From the NCBI RefSeq assembly GCF_002968335.2, contig NZ_CP134398.1, forward strand, positions 2,170,001-2,234,000: DNA of 64,000 nt, written 5' to 3'. This document shows, one piece after another, positions 44,766-53,683 of this stretch (positions are counted from its first letter, which is position 1; each line of letters begins with the position of its first letter). The position numbers and the translations under genes are program-made. This stretch comes from Mycobacterium sp. ITM-2016-00316. Its GTDB lineage: Bacteria > Actinomycetota > Actinomycetes > Mycobacteriales > Mycobacteriaceae. The notes under the pieces are model-generated. The model saw nothing but the letters and a program-made list of their open reading frames with translations, had not been told where the DNA came from and made no database searches.

Positions 44766-46324
44766 GACGTCCCCCTCGTCGCTTGCCGGAACAGGGCCAC
44801 GGTCACCGGGATCGACAACGAGACCAGCACCAGCGCGTACGGCGCCGCGGCCGCATAGTCGAGTTCGCTCGACAGCGACCAGAACCGCATCGCCAGCGTC
44901 CTGGTGCCGGTCGGCGCGAGCAGCAGGGTGGCGGTCAGTTCGGTGGCCACGGCGACGAACACCAGCGCCGCACCCGCACCGGCCGCGGGTGCGGTGAGCC
45001 GCAAGGTGATCCGCACGAAGCTGAGCGCCGGTGACACCCCCAGCGAACGTGACGCCTCCTCCAGTCCGGGCGGCACCTGAGCCAGACCCGAGCGCAGGCT
45101 CACCAGGGAGCGGGGCAGAAACATCAGCACGTAGGCACACAGCACCAGTGCCGCGGTCTGATACAGCGGGGGAGCGAACCGGATGGCCACGGTCACCAGC
45201 GCGAGCGCGGTGACGATGCCGGGCATGGAACTGGTGACGAAGTTGGCGCCCTCGACCGTCCTGGCGAACGCGCCGCTGTAGCGGACCGCGAGCCACGCGA
45301 AGGGGAACGCCGCCACCGTGGTGAGCGCGGCAGCCACCGCGGCCAGCACCGCGGTCTGGCCCAGCGCCTCGCTCAGATCGGCGATCTCCCAGACCTGGGT
45401 GCCGCCGATCCAGAGCCAGCGCAGCAGTGTCCAGACCGGCACGCCCAGCGCCAGCACGGTGAGCGCGGCCAGGCCGGCCGTGGCCGGTATGTTCGCCGCG
45501 CGCAACCGAATCGGTGTCGCCGCGCGTGGCGCGCCGGATCCGATCCTGGCAAATCGGGCGTTGCCGCGCAGCAGCGCCTCACCCAGCAACAGCATCAGGC
45601 ACAGCAGCACCAGTACCCCGGCCAGGGTGGCGCCGGCGGCACCGTCGAACGTCGCCTGGAACTGCTCGAAGATGGCGGTGGTGAACGTCGAGAAACGCAG
45701 CATGGCGAACGCGCCGTACTCGGCGAGCAGGTGCACCGCGATCAGCAGTCCGCCGCCGAGAACAGCCAGCCGCAACTGCGGCAGCACCACCCGGAAGAGG
45801 GTGCCGGTCGTGCCCGAACCCAGGGCCCGCGCGGACTCCTCGATGGCGGGGTCGAGCCGGCGCAGCGTGGCCGCGGCGGGCAGGAACACGAACGGAAAGT
45901 ACGACAGGGTGGCGACGAGCACGCCCGCGCCGAACCCGTGCAGCGTCGGCCACACACTGACCCAGGCGTAACTGTTGATGAAGGCGGGCACCGCCAGCGG
46001 GGCCACCAGCAGCGGGCGCCACACCGCGGCGCCGAATACGTCGGTGCGCTCGACCAGCCAGGCCGCCCCGACGCCGAGGACCACGCACAGCGGCACGGTG
46101 ACCACCACCAGGCCGACGGTGTTGAACAGCAGCTCGGCCACCCTGGGCCGCACCACCAGTTCGTAGATGCGGGTGGGACCGGTGCTGATCACCGCCCAGC
46201 CGACGTAGCCCAACGGCACGAAGGTCACCGCGACCAGCAGGCCGATGCCCCCGGTCAGCAGGGGGCCCGGCCGGGCGGGTGGTCGCGGTCCGGCGGTTGT
46301 GCGGTCGGGCTGGGTGGAGACCAC
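44762..46324 (-). CDS. fbpB: Ferric iron ABC transporter, fused permease
   Basis: A 520-residue permease with twelve or so TM segments and two EAA loops (ESARALGSGTTGTLFRVVLPQL and EEASRSLGVSPALSF), the duplicated FbpB/AfuB layout. GTG start follows the fbpA stop with no gap. It passes Fe(III) delivered by the lipoprotein FbpA. Confidence 0.88.
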   Translation of the reverse strand: MVSTQPDRTTAGPRPPARPGPLLTGGIGLLVAVTFVPLGYVGWAVISTGPTRIYELVVRPRVAELLFNTVGLVVVTVPLCVVLGVGAAWLVERTDVFGAAVWRPLLVAPLAVPAFINSYAWVSVWPTLHGFGAGVLVATLSYFPFVFLPAAATLRRLDPAIEESARALGSGTTGTLFRVVLPQLRLAVLGGGLLIAVHLLAEYGAFAMLRFSTFTTAIFEQFQATFDGAAGATLAGVLVLLCLMLLLGEALLRGNARFARIGSGAPRAATPIRLRAANIPATAGLAALTVLALGVPVWTLLRWLWIGGTQVWEIADLSEALGQTAVLAAVAAALTTVAAFPFAWLAVRYSGAFARTVEGANFVTSSMPGIVTALALVTVAIRFAPPLYQTAALVLCAYVLMFLPRSLVSLRSGLAQVPPGLEEASRSLGVSPALSFVRITLRLTAPAAGAGAALVFVAVATELTATLLLAPTGTRTLAMRFWSLSSELDYAAAAPYALVLVSLSIPVTVALFRQATRGTS

Positions 46325-47341
46325 CTAGAGCAGGCCGGCTTTGGTCATCAGGTCGGTCACCTTGGCCGCGTCCAGGGTGGACGGGTCGACCTTCGGTGCC
46401 TGCAGGGTGTCCAGAGCGGGCAGCGCGGGGTTGGCGGGCACGCCGCTGGCCACCGGATACTCGAACGAGGTGCCCTTCTCCAGGACTTCCTGTCCGGACT
46501 TGCCGGTGACGAACTTCAGGAACTGTTGTGCCTGATCCTTCTTCTTGCTGGACTCCAGTACGCCACCGCCGGAGATGCTGATGAACGCGCCCGGGTCCTC
46601 GTTGCGGAAGTAGTGCAGCGCGGTATTGGCGCTGATCTCCTTGGTCTTGGCCTGATCCCGATACCAGTAGTAGTGGTAGATGATCCCGCCGTCGATTTCA
46701 CCGTCGTTCACCGCACGCAGGGTGGCGATGTTGTCCTGCAGCAGGGTCGCGTTGGTCTTCATCCCGGCCAGCCACGCCGAGGTGGCCTCTTCGCCGGTCA
46801 GCTGCAGCATCGCCGCCACGATGGCCTGAAAGTCGGCCTTGGGCGGTGGCGCGCCCCAGCGGCCCTTCCATTCGGGCTGCTGCAGGTCCATGATCGACCG
46901 CGGCAGCTCGCCGAGCTGCAGTTTCTCGGTGTTGTAGACGAACACCGTGGTGCGCGCGGCGACGCCGGTCCACTTGTTGGTCGACGGGCGGTACTCGGCG
47001 GGCACCTGCTCGACAGTGGCGGCGTCCACATCGGCGAACAGCCCGGCGTCCTCGACGGCGGCCATCGCCGGCGAGTTCTCGGTGAGGAACACATCGGCCG
47101 GTGAGGCGTCGCCCTCGGCGATCAGCTGGTTACCCAGTTCGGTGTCGCCGCCCTGCCGGTAGGTGACCTTGATGCCGGTCTCCGCGGTGAACGCGTCGAT
47201 CCACTCCTTGGTCAACGATTCGTGCTGCGCGTTGTAGATCAGCAGTTCGTCGCCCCCGTCGTCGGACGAGCACGCCGTCGCCGAGGCGACGACGGCGATG
47301 ACGGACAACGCCGCGGCAACGCGGCTCCACCGGAGTTTCAT
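46325..47341 (-). CDS. fbpA: Ferric iron ABC transporter, substrate-binding lipoprotein
   Basis: A 338-residue lipoprotein. Lipobox ATAC at residues 21-24, then LLIYNAQHESLTKEWIDAF, the FbpA/FutA N-terminus. The iron-ligand tyrosine cluster is seen in IIYHYYWYRDQ. Fbp proteins bind bare Fe(III) or Fe-citrate. First gene of the fbpABC operon; a candidate IdeR box lies 29 bp upstream. Confidence 0.9.
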   Translation of the reverse strand: MKLRWSRVAAALSVIAVVASATACSSDDGGDELLIYNAQHESLTKEWIDAFTAETGIKVTYRQGGDTELGNQLIAEGDASPADVFLTENSPAMAAVEDAGLFADVDAATVEQVPAEYRPSTNKWTGVAARTTVFVYNTEKLQLGELPRSIMDLQQPEWKGRWGAPPPKADFQAIVAAMLQLTGEEATSAWLAGMKTNATLLQDNIATLRAVNDGEIDGGIIYHYYWYRDQAKTKEISANTALHYFRNEDPGAFISISGGGVLESSKKKDQAQQFLKFVTGKSGQEVLEKGTSFEYPVASGVPANPALPALDTLQAPKVDPSTLDAAKVTDLMTKAGLL

Positions 47342-47369
47342 GGAGGAATCCTTTCATCCCCCGATAAGG

Positions 47370-47388
47370 ATAGGGTGGCCTACCCGCG
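47370..47388 (-). promoter_or_regulatory. IdeR/DtxR-like iron box upstream of fbpA
   Basis: ATAGGGTGGCCTACCCGCG matches 12 of 19 positions of the DtxR/IdeR consensus and contains near-palindromic GGGTGGCCTACCC. It lies between the fbpA start and the stop of the preceding gene, where iron-dependent repression of an iron importer is expected. Similar core to the site at 11948. Confidence 0.5.
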
Positions 47389-47392
47389 ATAT

Positions 47393-48241
47393 TCACAGGG
47401 TGCGCATCGAACCCTCCCGTATCTTGCCCCGCGGATCCACCCACTGGATGGATTGGCTTTCGCCCACACGGGTGAAGTAGGCGAACGCGCCATGGTTGCC
47501 GGCCAGCCGCGGTGGCAGTGTCAGCCGGTACACATTGTTGTCGAGCATCCGGGCTCCGTCGGTCTCGGCCGCGTCGAAGGTCAAGTAGCGCATGGCGATT
47601 GAGCGCTGATCGGCGTTGCGGATGGCGGACATGGCATGCAGGGAGAGCCCACCGCCGAGCGCCGCCCGGTACAGGCCTTCGTCGAACTCGGTGCCGTGCA
47701 GATAGAACGGTCCCGAGCCGTCGGACCACTCGATGGCCGGCCGGCCGGTGTCGCAGTGCAGCACGCGGGCGCTGGTGTCGGCGTAGCGGGTCGTGGGCAT
47801 CGGGACCAGCAGAACCTCCCGCTGAACAGGCAGGATCCAGCCCAGGCCCAATTTCTGGGCTTCGCGCATGGCGGGGGAGAACCGTGCCCAGCGGCTCACC
47901 GAGGTCACCGTGTTCGGCGGCAGCCAGTCCGCTTCGGGCAGGGCGGCCACGAACCGGTTGTAGAGGTTGTCACGCTCATCGGTGAGCTGCACCGTCTCGG
48001 GCAGCCCCTCGATATCGTTGTTTCCCGACCAGCGGGCCATCCGTCGCCAGCGCCGGTCCGGGCCGGTCAGCGCGGCGATGCGCAACGCCTGATCCAGCCG
48101 CGGCACCACCGAGTATCTGGTGTGCCGGGCGACGTCGTGGGCGGTGCAGAAATCGATGGCCGCGGCGACGGCTCTCTCGGCGTCAAAAGTCCCGTTCGGA
48201 GCCGGGATGCCGACCTGGCGGGCGAGGGTGGGAAACGACAT
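47393..48241 (-). CDS. Hypothetical protein, DUF6745-like
   Basis: A 282-residue soluble protein. GPFYLHGTEFDEGLYRAA and RYLTFDA resemble the DUF6745 pattern of polymorphic loci in actinobacteria and cyanobacteria, remembered rather than searched. No signal or TM segment. It lies just upstream of fbpA on the same strand, 52 bp away, and is divergent from the haemophore-like gene. The ATG at 48241 is chosen; the longer open frame is antisense. Confidence 0.6.
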   Translation of the reverse strand: MSFPTLARQVGIPAPNGTFDAERAVAAAIDFCTAHDVARHTRYSVVPRLDQALRIAALTGPDRRWRRMARWSGNNDIEGLPETVQLTDERDNLYNRFVAALPEADWLPPNTVTSVSRWARFSPAMREAQKLGLGWILPVQREVLLVPMPTTRYADTSARVLHCDTGRPAIEWSDGSGPFYLHGTEFDEGLYRAALGGGLSLHAMSAIRNADQRSIAMRYLTFDAAETDGARMLDNNVYRLTLPPRLAGNHGAFAYFTRVGESQSIQWVDPRGKIREGSMRTL

Positions 48242-48325
48242 GGCGCGACGGTAACCGGGTGCACCGACATGTCCAGTTCGCGACAAGATCGTGCAGGGCG
48301 GCGGGAGGTGCCGCAGGATCGACGC

Positions 48326-48682
48326 ATGAAACCGTTTGCCACGCTCGTCCTCGGTGGACTCGCCGCGTCCGTGATCGCTGCCCCGACTGCCGGGGCGGCA
48401 CCACCCTGTTCGGCGAGCAACCTCGCCACCGTCGCCAGTGGGGTGCTGGGGCAGGCGGGCGGTTACCTGGACACGCATCCCGGCGCGAACGATGTGCTCA
48501 CGGCGGCCGGTAGTCAGTCCACCGCCGATGCCGAGAACTCGGTGCGCGGTTACTTCCTCACCCACCCCGGCGAGTTCCTCGATCTGCAGAACATCGCGCG
48601 CCCGCTGATCGACCTGCGGCGCCAATGCGGGGTGGCGGTGTCACCCGGGCAGCTGGCGGCGCTCATCGACGCCCTGAGCTGA
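48326..48682 (+). CDS. Mycobacterial haemophore-related secreted protein
   Basis: A 118-residue secreted protein: signal peptide ends TAGAA, mature CSASNLATVASGVLG, DTHPGANDVLT, YFLTHPGEFLDLQ and RQCGV. Two Cys bracket a helical bundle, as in the Rv0203-type haem-binding family. It is placed next to the iron importer. Haem binding is inferred from family similarity. Confidence 0.75.
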   Translation: MKPFATLVLGGLAASVIAAPTAGAAPPCSASNLATVASGVLGQAGGYLDTHPGANDVLTAAGSQSTADAENSVRGYFLTHPGEFLDLQNIARPLIDLRRQCGVAVSPGQLAALIDALS

Positions 48683-48687
48683 CCGGG

Positions 48688-49506
48688 TCAGAGCCGGCCG
48701 TAGCGGCTGCGCACGAAGCTGTACGTGCCGAATGCCGCGATGCCGAGGGCGGCGAGGATGAGCAGGAACTTGCCGAACGGAGCCTGGCCCAGCGTCTTGA
48801 CCGCGGCGTCCAGACCGGAGGCCTTGGCCGGATCGGCCTGCAGCGTGGCGAATATGACCAGGATGCCGGCGCCGGCGAGCACCAGGCCCTTGGCGACGAA
48901 TCCGGCGACACCGACAGCGGTGATACCGGTGCCGCCGGATACCCGCAGATCCTTGAAGAACTTCTTGGTCACGCCCTTGTAGACGTGGTAGCCGCCGACG
49001 GCCAAGACCCCGAGACCGACGGCGATCAGCAGTGCCTTACCCCAGCCGGACTGCATGAGCTGGCCGGACAGGCCCGAGTTCTGCTGGCCGCTGGACTGAC
49101 CGGAGCCCGTCGCGAACCGTATGGCGGACAACGCGATCGCGAAGTTGGCGATCGCCAGACCGACCGACTTGGCACGCTTCCACGCCGGTGAATCGTCGTC
49201 GCCGGAGCGCTCGCTGGGCTTGGAGCCCACGACCGCCTCGGCCAGATGCCACAGCCCGAGCGCGAACAGCCCGATCGTCGCCATCCACAACATCACCTGG
49301 CCGCCGGTCTGTGCGCCCAGGGCCGCCAGCGCGCCGGACTGGTCGGCGTTGCCGCCCGTACCCAGGGCCAGCCGCAGGATGATGTAGCCCAGCAGCAGGT
49401 GCAGGACGCCACTCGCTGCGTAGCCGGCACGCGCGGCGTACTGGAAGCCGTCGTTGTCGGTCGCCTTGTCCACCGCACCGTGGACCGTGCTGCCACTTTT
49501 GCTCAT
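48688..49506 (-). CDS. DUF1206 membrane protein (copy 1)
   Basis: A 272-residue protein with six TM segments in three repeated pairs, each beginning like ARAGYAASGVLHLLLGYI, SVGLAIANFAIALSA and VAGFVAKGLVLAGAGI. A Ser/Gln-rich loop (GSGQSSGQQNSG) is present. Function unknown. A paralogue lies on the other side of sodA. Convergent with the haemophore gene (5 bp). Confidence 0.85.
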   Translation of the reverse strand: MSKSGSTVHGAVDKATDNDGFQYAARAGYAASGVLHLLLGYIILRLALGTGGNADQSGALAALGAQTGGQVMLWMATIGLFALGLWHLAEAVVGSKPSERSGDDDSPAWKRAKSVGLAIANFAIALSAIRFATGSGQSSGQQNSGLSGQLMQSGWGKALLIAVGLGVLAVGGYHVYKGVTKKFFKDLRVSGGTGITAVGVAGFVAKGLVLAGAGILVIFATLQADPAKASGLDAAVKTLGQAPFGKFLLILAALGIAAFGTYSFVRSRYGRL

Positions 49507-49547
49507 GGACCGCGGTGTCCCCGTTTTTGACGCGTGCGAAACCCAGC

Positions 49548-50171
49548 TCAGCCGAAGATGAGTCCGCCGGTGTTCGCGGTGGCCTTGGCGTAGCGGTCGG
49601 CGACGTCGGCCCAGTTGACGACGTTCCAGAAGGCCTTGACGTAGTCGGCCTTGACGTTTTTGTACTGCAGGTAGAAGGCGTGCTCCCACATGTCGACCTG
49701 CAGCAGCGGGATGATGCCCAGGGGCACGTTGGCCTGCTGGTCGTAGAGCTGGAAGGTCAGCAGGCGCTGGCCCAGGCTGTCGTAGCCCAGCACGGCCCAG
49801 CCCGATCCCTGCAGGCCGTTGGCCGCGGCGGTGAACTGGGCGCGGAACTTGTCGAAGGATCCGAATTGGTCGTCGATGGCGGCGGCCAGTTCGCCTTCGG
49901 GCTTGTCGCCGCCGTTGGGGGACAGGTTCTTCCACCAGATGCTGTGGTTGACGTGTCCGCCGAGGTGGAAGGCGAGGTTCTTCTCGTTGAGGAAGATCGC
50001 CGACTGGTCGTCGCCGGCGCGGGCCTCTTCGAGCTTGGCCAGGGCGTCGTTGAGGCCCTTGACGTAGGTGGCGTGGTGCTTGCTGTGGTGGATCTCGTTG
50101 ATCTGCCCGGAAATGTGGGGCTCCAGCGCGCCATAGTCGTAATCGAGTTCTGGCAGTGTGTATTCAGCCAC
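49548..50171 (-). CDS. sodA: Superoxide dismutase (Fe/Mn)
   Basis: A 207-residue SOD, starting [20 protein letters not shown]. Metal ligands: His in [12 protein letters not shown], His in [10 protein letters not shown], and [11 protein letters not shown]. Length and sequence match mycobacterial SodA, which lacks a signal peptide. Its promoter has a MerR/SoxR-type architecture (see 50202-50232), and two DUF1206 genes flank it. Confidence 0.96.
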   Translation of the reverse strand: MAEYTLPELDYDYGALEPHISGQINEIHHSKHHATYVKGLNDALAKLEEARAGDDQSAIFLNEKNLAFHLGGHVNHSIWWKNLSPNGGDKPEGELAAAIDDQFGSFDKFRAQFTAAANGLQGSGWAVLGYDSLGQRLLTFQLYDQQANVPLGIIPLLQVDMWEHAFYLQYKNVKADYVKAFWNVVNWADVADRYAKATANTGGLIFG

Positions 50172-50201
50172 GGGATTCCTCTCGTCGTCGTTGTCTCCGC
50201 C

Positions 50202-50232
50202 AACCTAGAACCTCAACGGGCATTGAGGTCAA
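50202..50232 (-). promoter_or_regulatory. SoxR/MerR-type promoter of sodA
   Basis: On the minus strand TTGACC (50232-50227) and TAGGTT (50207-50202) form -35 and -10 elements separated by 19 bp. Between them lies the 7-bp perfect palindrome ACCTCAA-N6-TTGAGGT (50210-50229). CCTCAA-N6-TTGAGG is exactly the half-site pattern of the SoxR box, and a 19-bp spacer is the hallmark of MerR-family activation. The ATG is 31 bp downstream of the -10. Confidence 0.7.
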
Positions 50233-50350
50233 GGCGTGCGATATGCCGAAACCGCCCGACAGAACGTGCCGCTATACCGTTGGTCGGAGAGTCCCTTTCG
50301 AACATGCAAGGCGGGTAGACGTGCACGGTGCTCGACCTGGCAGTGGCTGG

Positions 50351-51160
50351 ATGACGTTCAAGGGCGCGGTCAACCGTGCCACCGAAAGTCGCACTGTCGA
50401 GTCGATCGCCCGTGCCGGCTATCCCGTGAGTGGATTGCTGCATCTTTTGATCGCCTACATCATCGTGCGGATCGCGTTCGGTTTCCGGGGCGAGGCCGAC
50501 CAGACCGGGGCTTTGGCGGTGCTCGCCGAGCAGCGCGGCGGTTCGATGTCGTTATGGGTGGTGGCCTTCGGCCTGTTCGCGCTGTCGATGTGGCGGTTGG
50601 CCGAGGTCGTGCTGGGTCTGCATCCGGGCGAGAGCACCCATGCCGACAAGCGGCACACGCCGCCGGTGAACCGGCTCAAGGCGTTGGGACTTGCGGTCGT
50701 ATACCTGGCGCTGGCTTTCGCGGCGGTGCAGTTCGCGGTGGGCGTGGGAAGGTATGGGAGTGAACGGGCCGAAGGACTGAGTGCCCGGTTGATGCAGTCC
50801 GGTGGGGGTAAAGCTGTTCTGGTCGCCGCCGGTGTGGCGATCGCGGCATTCGGCGGCTACTTCATCTACAAGGGCGCATCCCGGAAGTTCCTTGCAGACC
50901 TGACGGTGCCGGGCGGACGGCTGATGACCGTGTTGGGCTTGGTCGGTCATGTCGGGGAGGGCATCGTGCTTTTCGGGGCGGGAATCTTGGTCCTGGGCGC
51001 TTCGTTCTTGCAGGATCCGTCGAGGGCGACGGGACTGGATGCGTCGGTGAGAGCGCTGGGTCAGACGGAGTACGGTCAGGCGACGTTGTTGGCGGCGGCA
51101 GTCGGTTTTGCCGCGTACGGCTTGTACAGCGTTGCGCTGACGAAATATTCGCGGATGTGA
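50351..51160 (+). CDS. DUF1206 membrane protein (copy 2)
   Basis: A 269-residue paralogue of the protein at 48688 with the same three membrane hairpins (ARAGYPVSGLLHLLIAYI, LMTVLGLVGHVGEGIVLF) and the motif GGYFIYKGASRKFLADL matching GGYHVYKGVTKKFFKDL. ATG 50351 aligns its start with copy 1; GTG 50321 is possible. Divergent from sodA across the SoxR-like site. Confidence 0.82.
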   Translation: MTFKGAVNRATESRTVESIARAGYPVSGLLHLLIAYIIVRIAFGFRGEADQTGALAVLAEQRGGSMSLWVVAFGLFALSMWRLAEVVLGLHPGESTHADKRHTPPVNRLKALGLAVVYLALAFAAVQFAVGVGRYGSERAEGLSARLMQSGGGKAVLVAAGVAIAAFGGYFIYKGASRKFLADLTVPGGRLMTVLGLVGHVGEGIVLFGAGILVLGASFLQDPSRATGLDASVRALGQTEYGQATLLAAAVGFAAYGLYSVALTKYSRM

Positions 51161-51198
51161 CCGCCCGGTGAGCACAATGGTTGTGCGACGAGAGGGGT

Positions 51199-51713
51199 GT
51201 GACCATAATCGCGGCCATGACCCCAGCCGAACCCTTTGCCGCCGATTCCACTCCGGCGCTGTCTGCGCTCACCCCTCAACTCGAACGCTGGCTTCCCGGT
51301 TGGGCGTCAAATCCGTCCTGGTGATGCGCTCGGACCCCGATGCCATGGTGGTCGCGGCCACCGCCGGTGAAGCCACCCAGCACTACACGGTCGGGGCGGC
51401 GGGCAAGAAGGCCGGAGACGACACGGGCCGGACACCGCTGTACTGCGAACGGGTGGTGAACACCGATGAGGCGTTGTTCGTTCGGGATTCGCGAGCAGAT
51501 GACACCTTCGCAGGCAACGAGGACGAGACCGAGTTCGGCTTGCACAACTACCTGGGTGTCGCCGTGCATGACGGTGCGGGCCGGGTGGTCGGCACGGTGT
51601 GTGTGCTCGATGACACGGCCCGTGAGTACTCCGACGAGGAGCGCGCGGAGTTGGAGCGGGTGCGTGCCGATGTCGAGTCGATCGTCGCGAAGGACAGCGG
51701 CGCCCTGGGCTGA
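51199..51713 (+). CDS. GAF-domain protein with apparent N-terminal frameshift
   Basis: The intact part, about 51291-51713, encodes a GAF-type sensor domain from RLGVKSVLVMR through GLHNYLGVAVHDGAGRVVGTVCVLDD to a C-terminal helix. The natural N-terminus (MTPAEPFAADSTPALSALTPQLE from ATG 51217, or GTG 51199) is in another frame, which runs to a stop near 51322. A single missing base near 51279-51284 would join QLE to TLASRLGV smoothly. Either a real frameshift or a sequencing error. Alternatively translation begins at GTG 51168 in the GAF frame, but with an unlikely N-terminus. Confidence 0.6.
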
Positions 51714-51803
51714 CCCTGTGGATGAATCGGTGATTGGGGATAACTAGGGCTTTCTGCGTCTCGGAGTCGCGGTTCTGTCGGTGGCCGTGGCGAGGGTGGG
51801 TTC

Positions 51804-52172
51804 ATGGAAACCTGGACTCGCGCCGAGATCGGTGCGCTCGGTGAGCAGTTGGCGGTGCAGCACCTGGAAGCAATGGGTTTGACGGTGCTGGAGCGCAATT
51901 GGCGCTGCCGGTACGGCGAATTGGATGTGATCGCGCTGGACGAGGCGGCCCGGGTGGTGATCTTCGTCGAGGTGAAGGCGCGCACGACCGACCGGTTCGG
52001 CGGTGTCGCCTACGCGGTCACCCCGGACAAGGTCCGTCGGCTGCGACGGCTGGCGGGGTTGTGGCTGGCCGGTGGCGGCGGGAGTTGGGCGGGGGTGCGC
52101 ATCGATGTGATCGGGGTGCGGTTCGGCCGTGCCCGCACACCGGAGCTCACCCATCTGCAGGCGGTCGGCTGA
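51804..52172 (+). CDS. YraN/UPF0102 family protein (Rv2898c-like)
   Basis: A 122-residue PD-(D/E)xK nuclease-fold protein. EQLAVQHLEAMGLTVLERNW, YGELDVIALDE and IFVEVKAR contain the predicted active site. Function unproven; thought to act with ComM/DprA-like DNA processing. Starts the conserved yraN-comM-dprA operon and shares one base with comM. Confidence 0.9.
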   Translation: METWTRAEIGALGEQLAVQHLEAMGLTVLERNWRCRYGELDVIALDEAARVVIFVEVKARTTDRFGGVAYAVTPDKVRRLRRLAGLWLAGGGGSWAGVRIDVIGVRFGRARTPELTHLQAVG

Positions 52173-53683
52173 TGGCTCTGGGACGCGCCTTCGCCGTCGC
52201 GATTCGCGGCCTGGACGGCATCACGGTGGAGATCGAGGCTGATATCACCGGCGGGCTGCCGGGCGTGCACCTGGTGGGGCTGCCCGACACCGCACTGCAG
52301 GAATCCCGTGATCGGGTGCGGGCGGCGATCACCAACTGCGGGAACACGTGGCCGGACACCCGGCTGACGCTGGCGCTGTCGCCGGCCACGCTGCCCAAGG
52401 TGGGTTCGATGTATGACCTGGCCTTGGCATCGGCCGTGCTGTCGGCGCATCTGAAGAAGTCGTGGGCCCGGCTGGAGAAGACGGTGCTGCTCGGCGAACT
52501 CGCACTCGACGGCCGGGTGCGACCGGTCAAGGGTGTGCTGCCGGCGGTGCTGGCGGCCAAGCGCGATGGTTGGCAGGCGGTGGTGGTGCCGCTGGACAAT
52601 CTGGCCGAGGCCAGCCTGGTCGACGGTATCGATGTGTGGGGTGTGCAGAGTCTGCGCCAGTTGCAGGACTGGTTCCGCGGAAAGGGTCAGCTGGCGGGAC
52701 GGGTCACCGACGCCGCGCCGTATGTGCCGCCGGAGTGCCGGGATCTCGCGGATCTGATCGGGCAGACCGCGGCGCGGGTCGCGGTGGAGGTCGCCGCTGC
52801 GGGTGCGCACCATCTGATGTTGACCGGGCCGCCAGGAATCGGCAAAACGATGCTGGCCCAACGGGTGCCGGGCCTGCTCCCGCCGCTGACCGAGGAGGAG
52901 GCCATCGAGGTCACCGCCATCCATTCGATCGCCGGGACGCTGGCGCCCGACACCCCGCTGATCACCCGCCCGCCCTTCATCGCCCCGCATCACTCCTCGA
53001 CCGTGGCCGCGATGGTGGGCGGGGGAACGGGAATCGCACGTCCGGGCGCGGTGAGCCGCGCGCACCGCGGGGTGCTGTTCCTCGACGAGTACGCCGAAGT
53101 CGGCACCCATGTGCTGGAATCGCTGCGCACTCCGTTGGAGGAAGGCGAAATTCGGCTGGCTCGCCGCGACGGCGTGGCACGCTACCCGGCCCGGTTCCAG
53201 CTCATCCTGGCCGCCAACCCGTGCCCGTGCGCGCCGACCGACCCGCAGGACTGCCTGTGCAATGCCGGTGCCAAGCGCCGCTATCAGAGCAAGCTGTCGG
53301 GCCCGCTGGTGGACCGGGTCGATCTGAAAGTTCAGATGCACCCGATCCGGGCGGGCGCCTTCACCCATGAGGTGGGCGAATCGACCGCCGCGGTGCGCAG
53401 CAGAGTGGCCGCCGCGCGCGCCGCGGCGGCGCAGCGGTGGAAACCGATCGGGGTGCGGACCAATGCCGAGGTGCCGGGACCCACTCTGCGCCAGCAATTC
53501 CGTCCCAGTGACGCCACGATGGCGGTGCTGCGCGCCGCCGTCGACCGCGGCAAGCTGAACCTGCGCGGTGCCGACCGCACCCTGCGCATCGCGTGGTCGA
53601 TCGCGGATCTGGCCGGGGTGAACTCACCGACGCCGGAGCATGTCGCGACGGCGCTGAGTTTCCGGCAGGGCGGTGTGTCATGA
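52172..53683 (+). CDS. comM: ComM/YifB-type magnesium chelatase-like AAA+ ATPase
   Basis: A 503-residue protein. N-terminal Lon-like fold (VEIEADITGGLPGVHLVGLPD), AAA+ core with Walker A GPPGIGKTM, LFLDEYAEV and arginine-rich sensor, and C-terminal Mg-chelatase domain with Cys cluster ANPCPCAPTDPQDCLC. ComM is a branch-migration helicase in natural transformation. ATG shares an A with the yraN stop and its stop overlaps dprA. Confidence 0.93.
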   Translation: MALGRAFAVAIRGLDGITVEIEADITGGLPGVHLVGLPDTALQESRDRVRAAITNCGNTWPDTRLTLALSPATLPKVGSMYDLALASAVLSAHLKKSWARLEKTVLLGELALDGRVRPVKGVLPAVLAAKRDGWQAVVVPLDNLAEASLVDGIDVWGVQSLRQLQDWFRGKGQLAGRVTDAAPYVPPECRDLADLIGQTAARVAVEVAAAGAHHLMLTGPPGIGKTMLAQRVPGLLPPLTEEEAIEVTAIHSIAGTLAPDTPLITRPPFIAPHHSSTVAAMVGGGTGIARPGAVSRAHRGVLFLDEYAEVGTHVLESLRTPLEEGEIRLARRDGVARYPARFQLILAANPCPCAPTDPQDCLCNAGAKRRYQSKLSGPLVDRVDLKVQMHPIRAGAFTHEVGESTAAVRSRVAAARAAAAQRWKPIGVRTNAEVPGPTLRQQFRPSDATMAVLRAAVDRGKLNLRGADRTLRIAWSIADLAGVNSPTPEHVATALSFRQGGVS

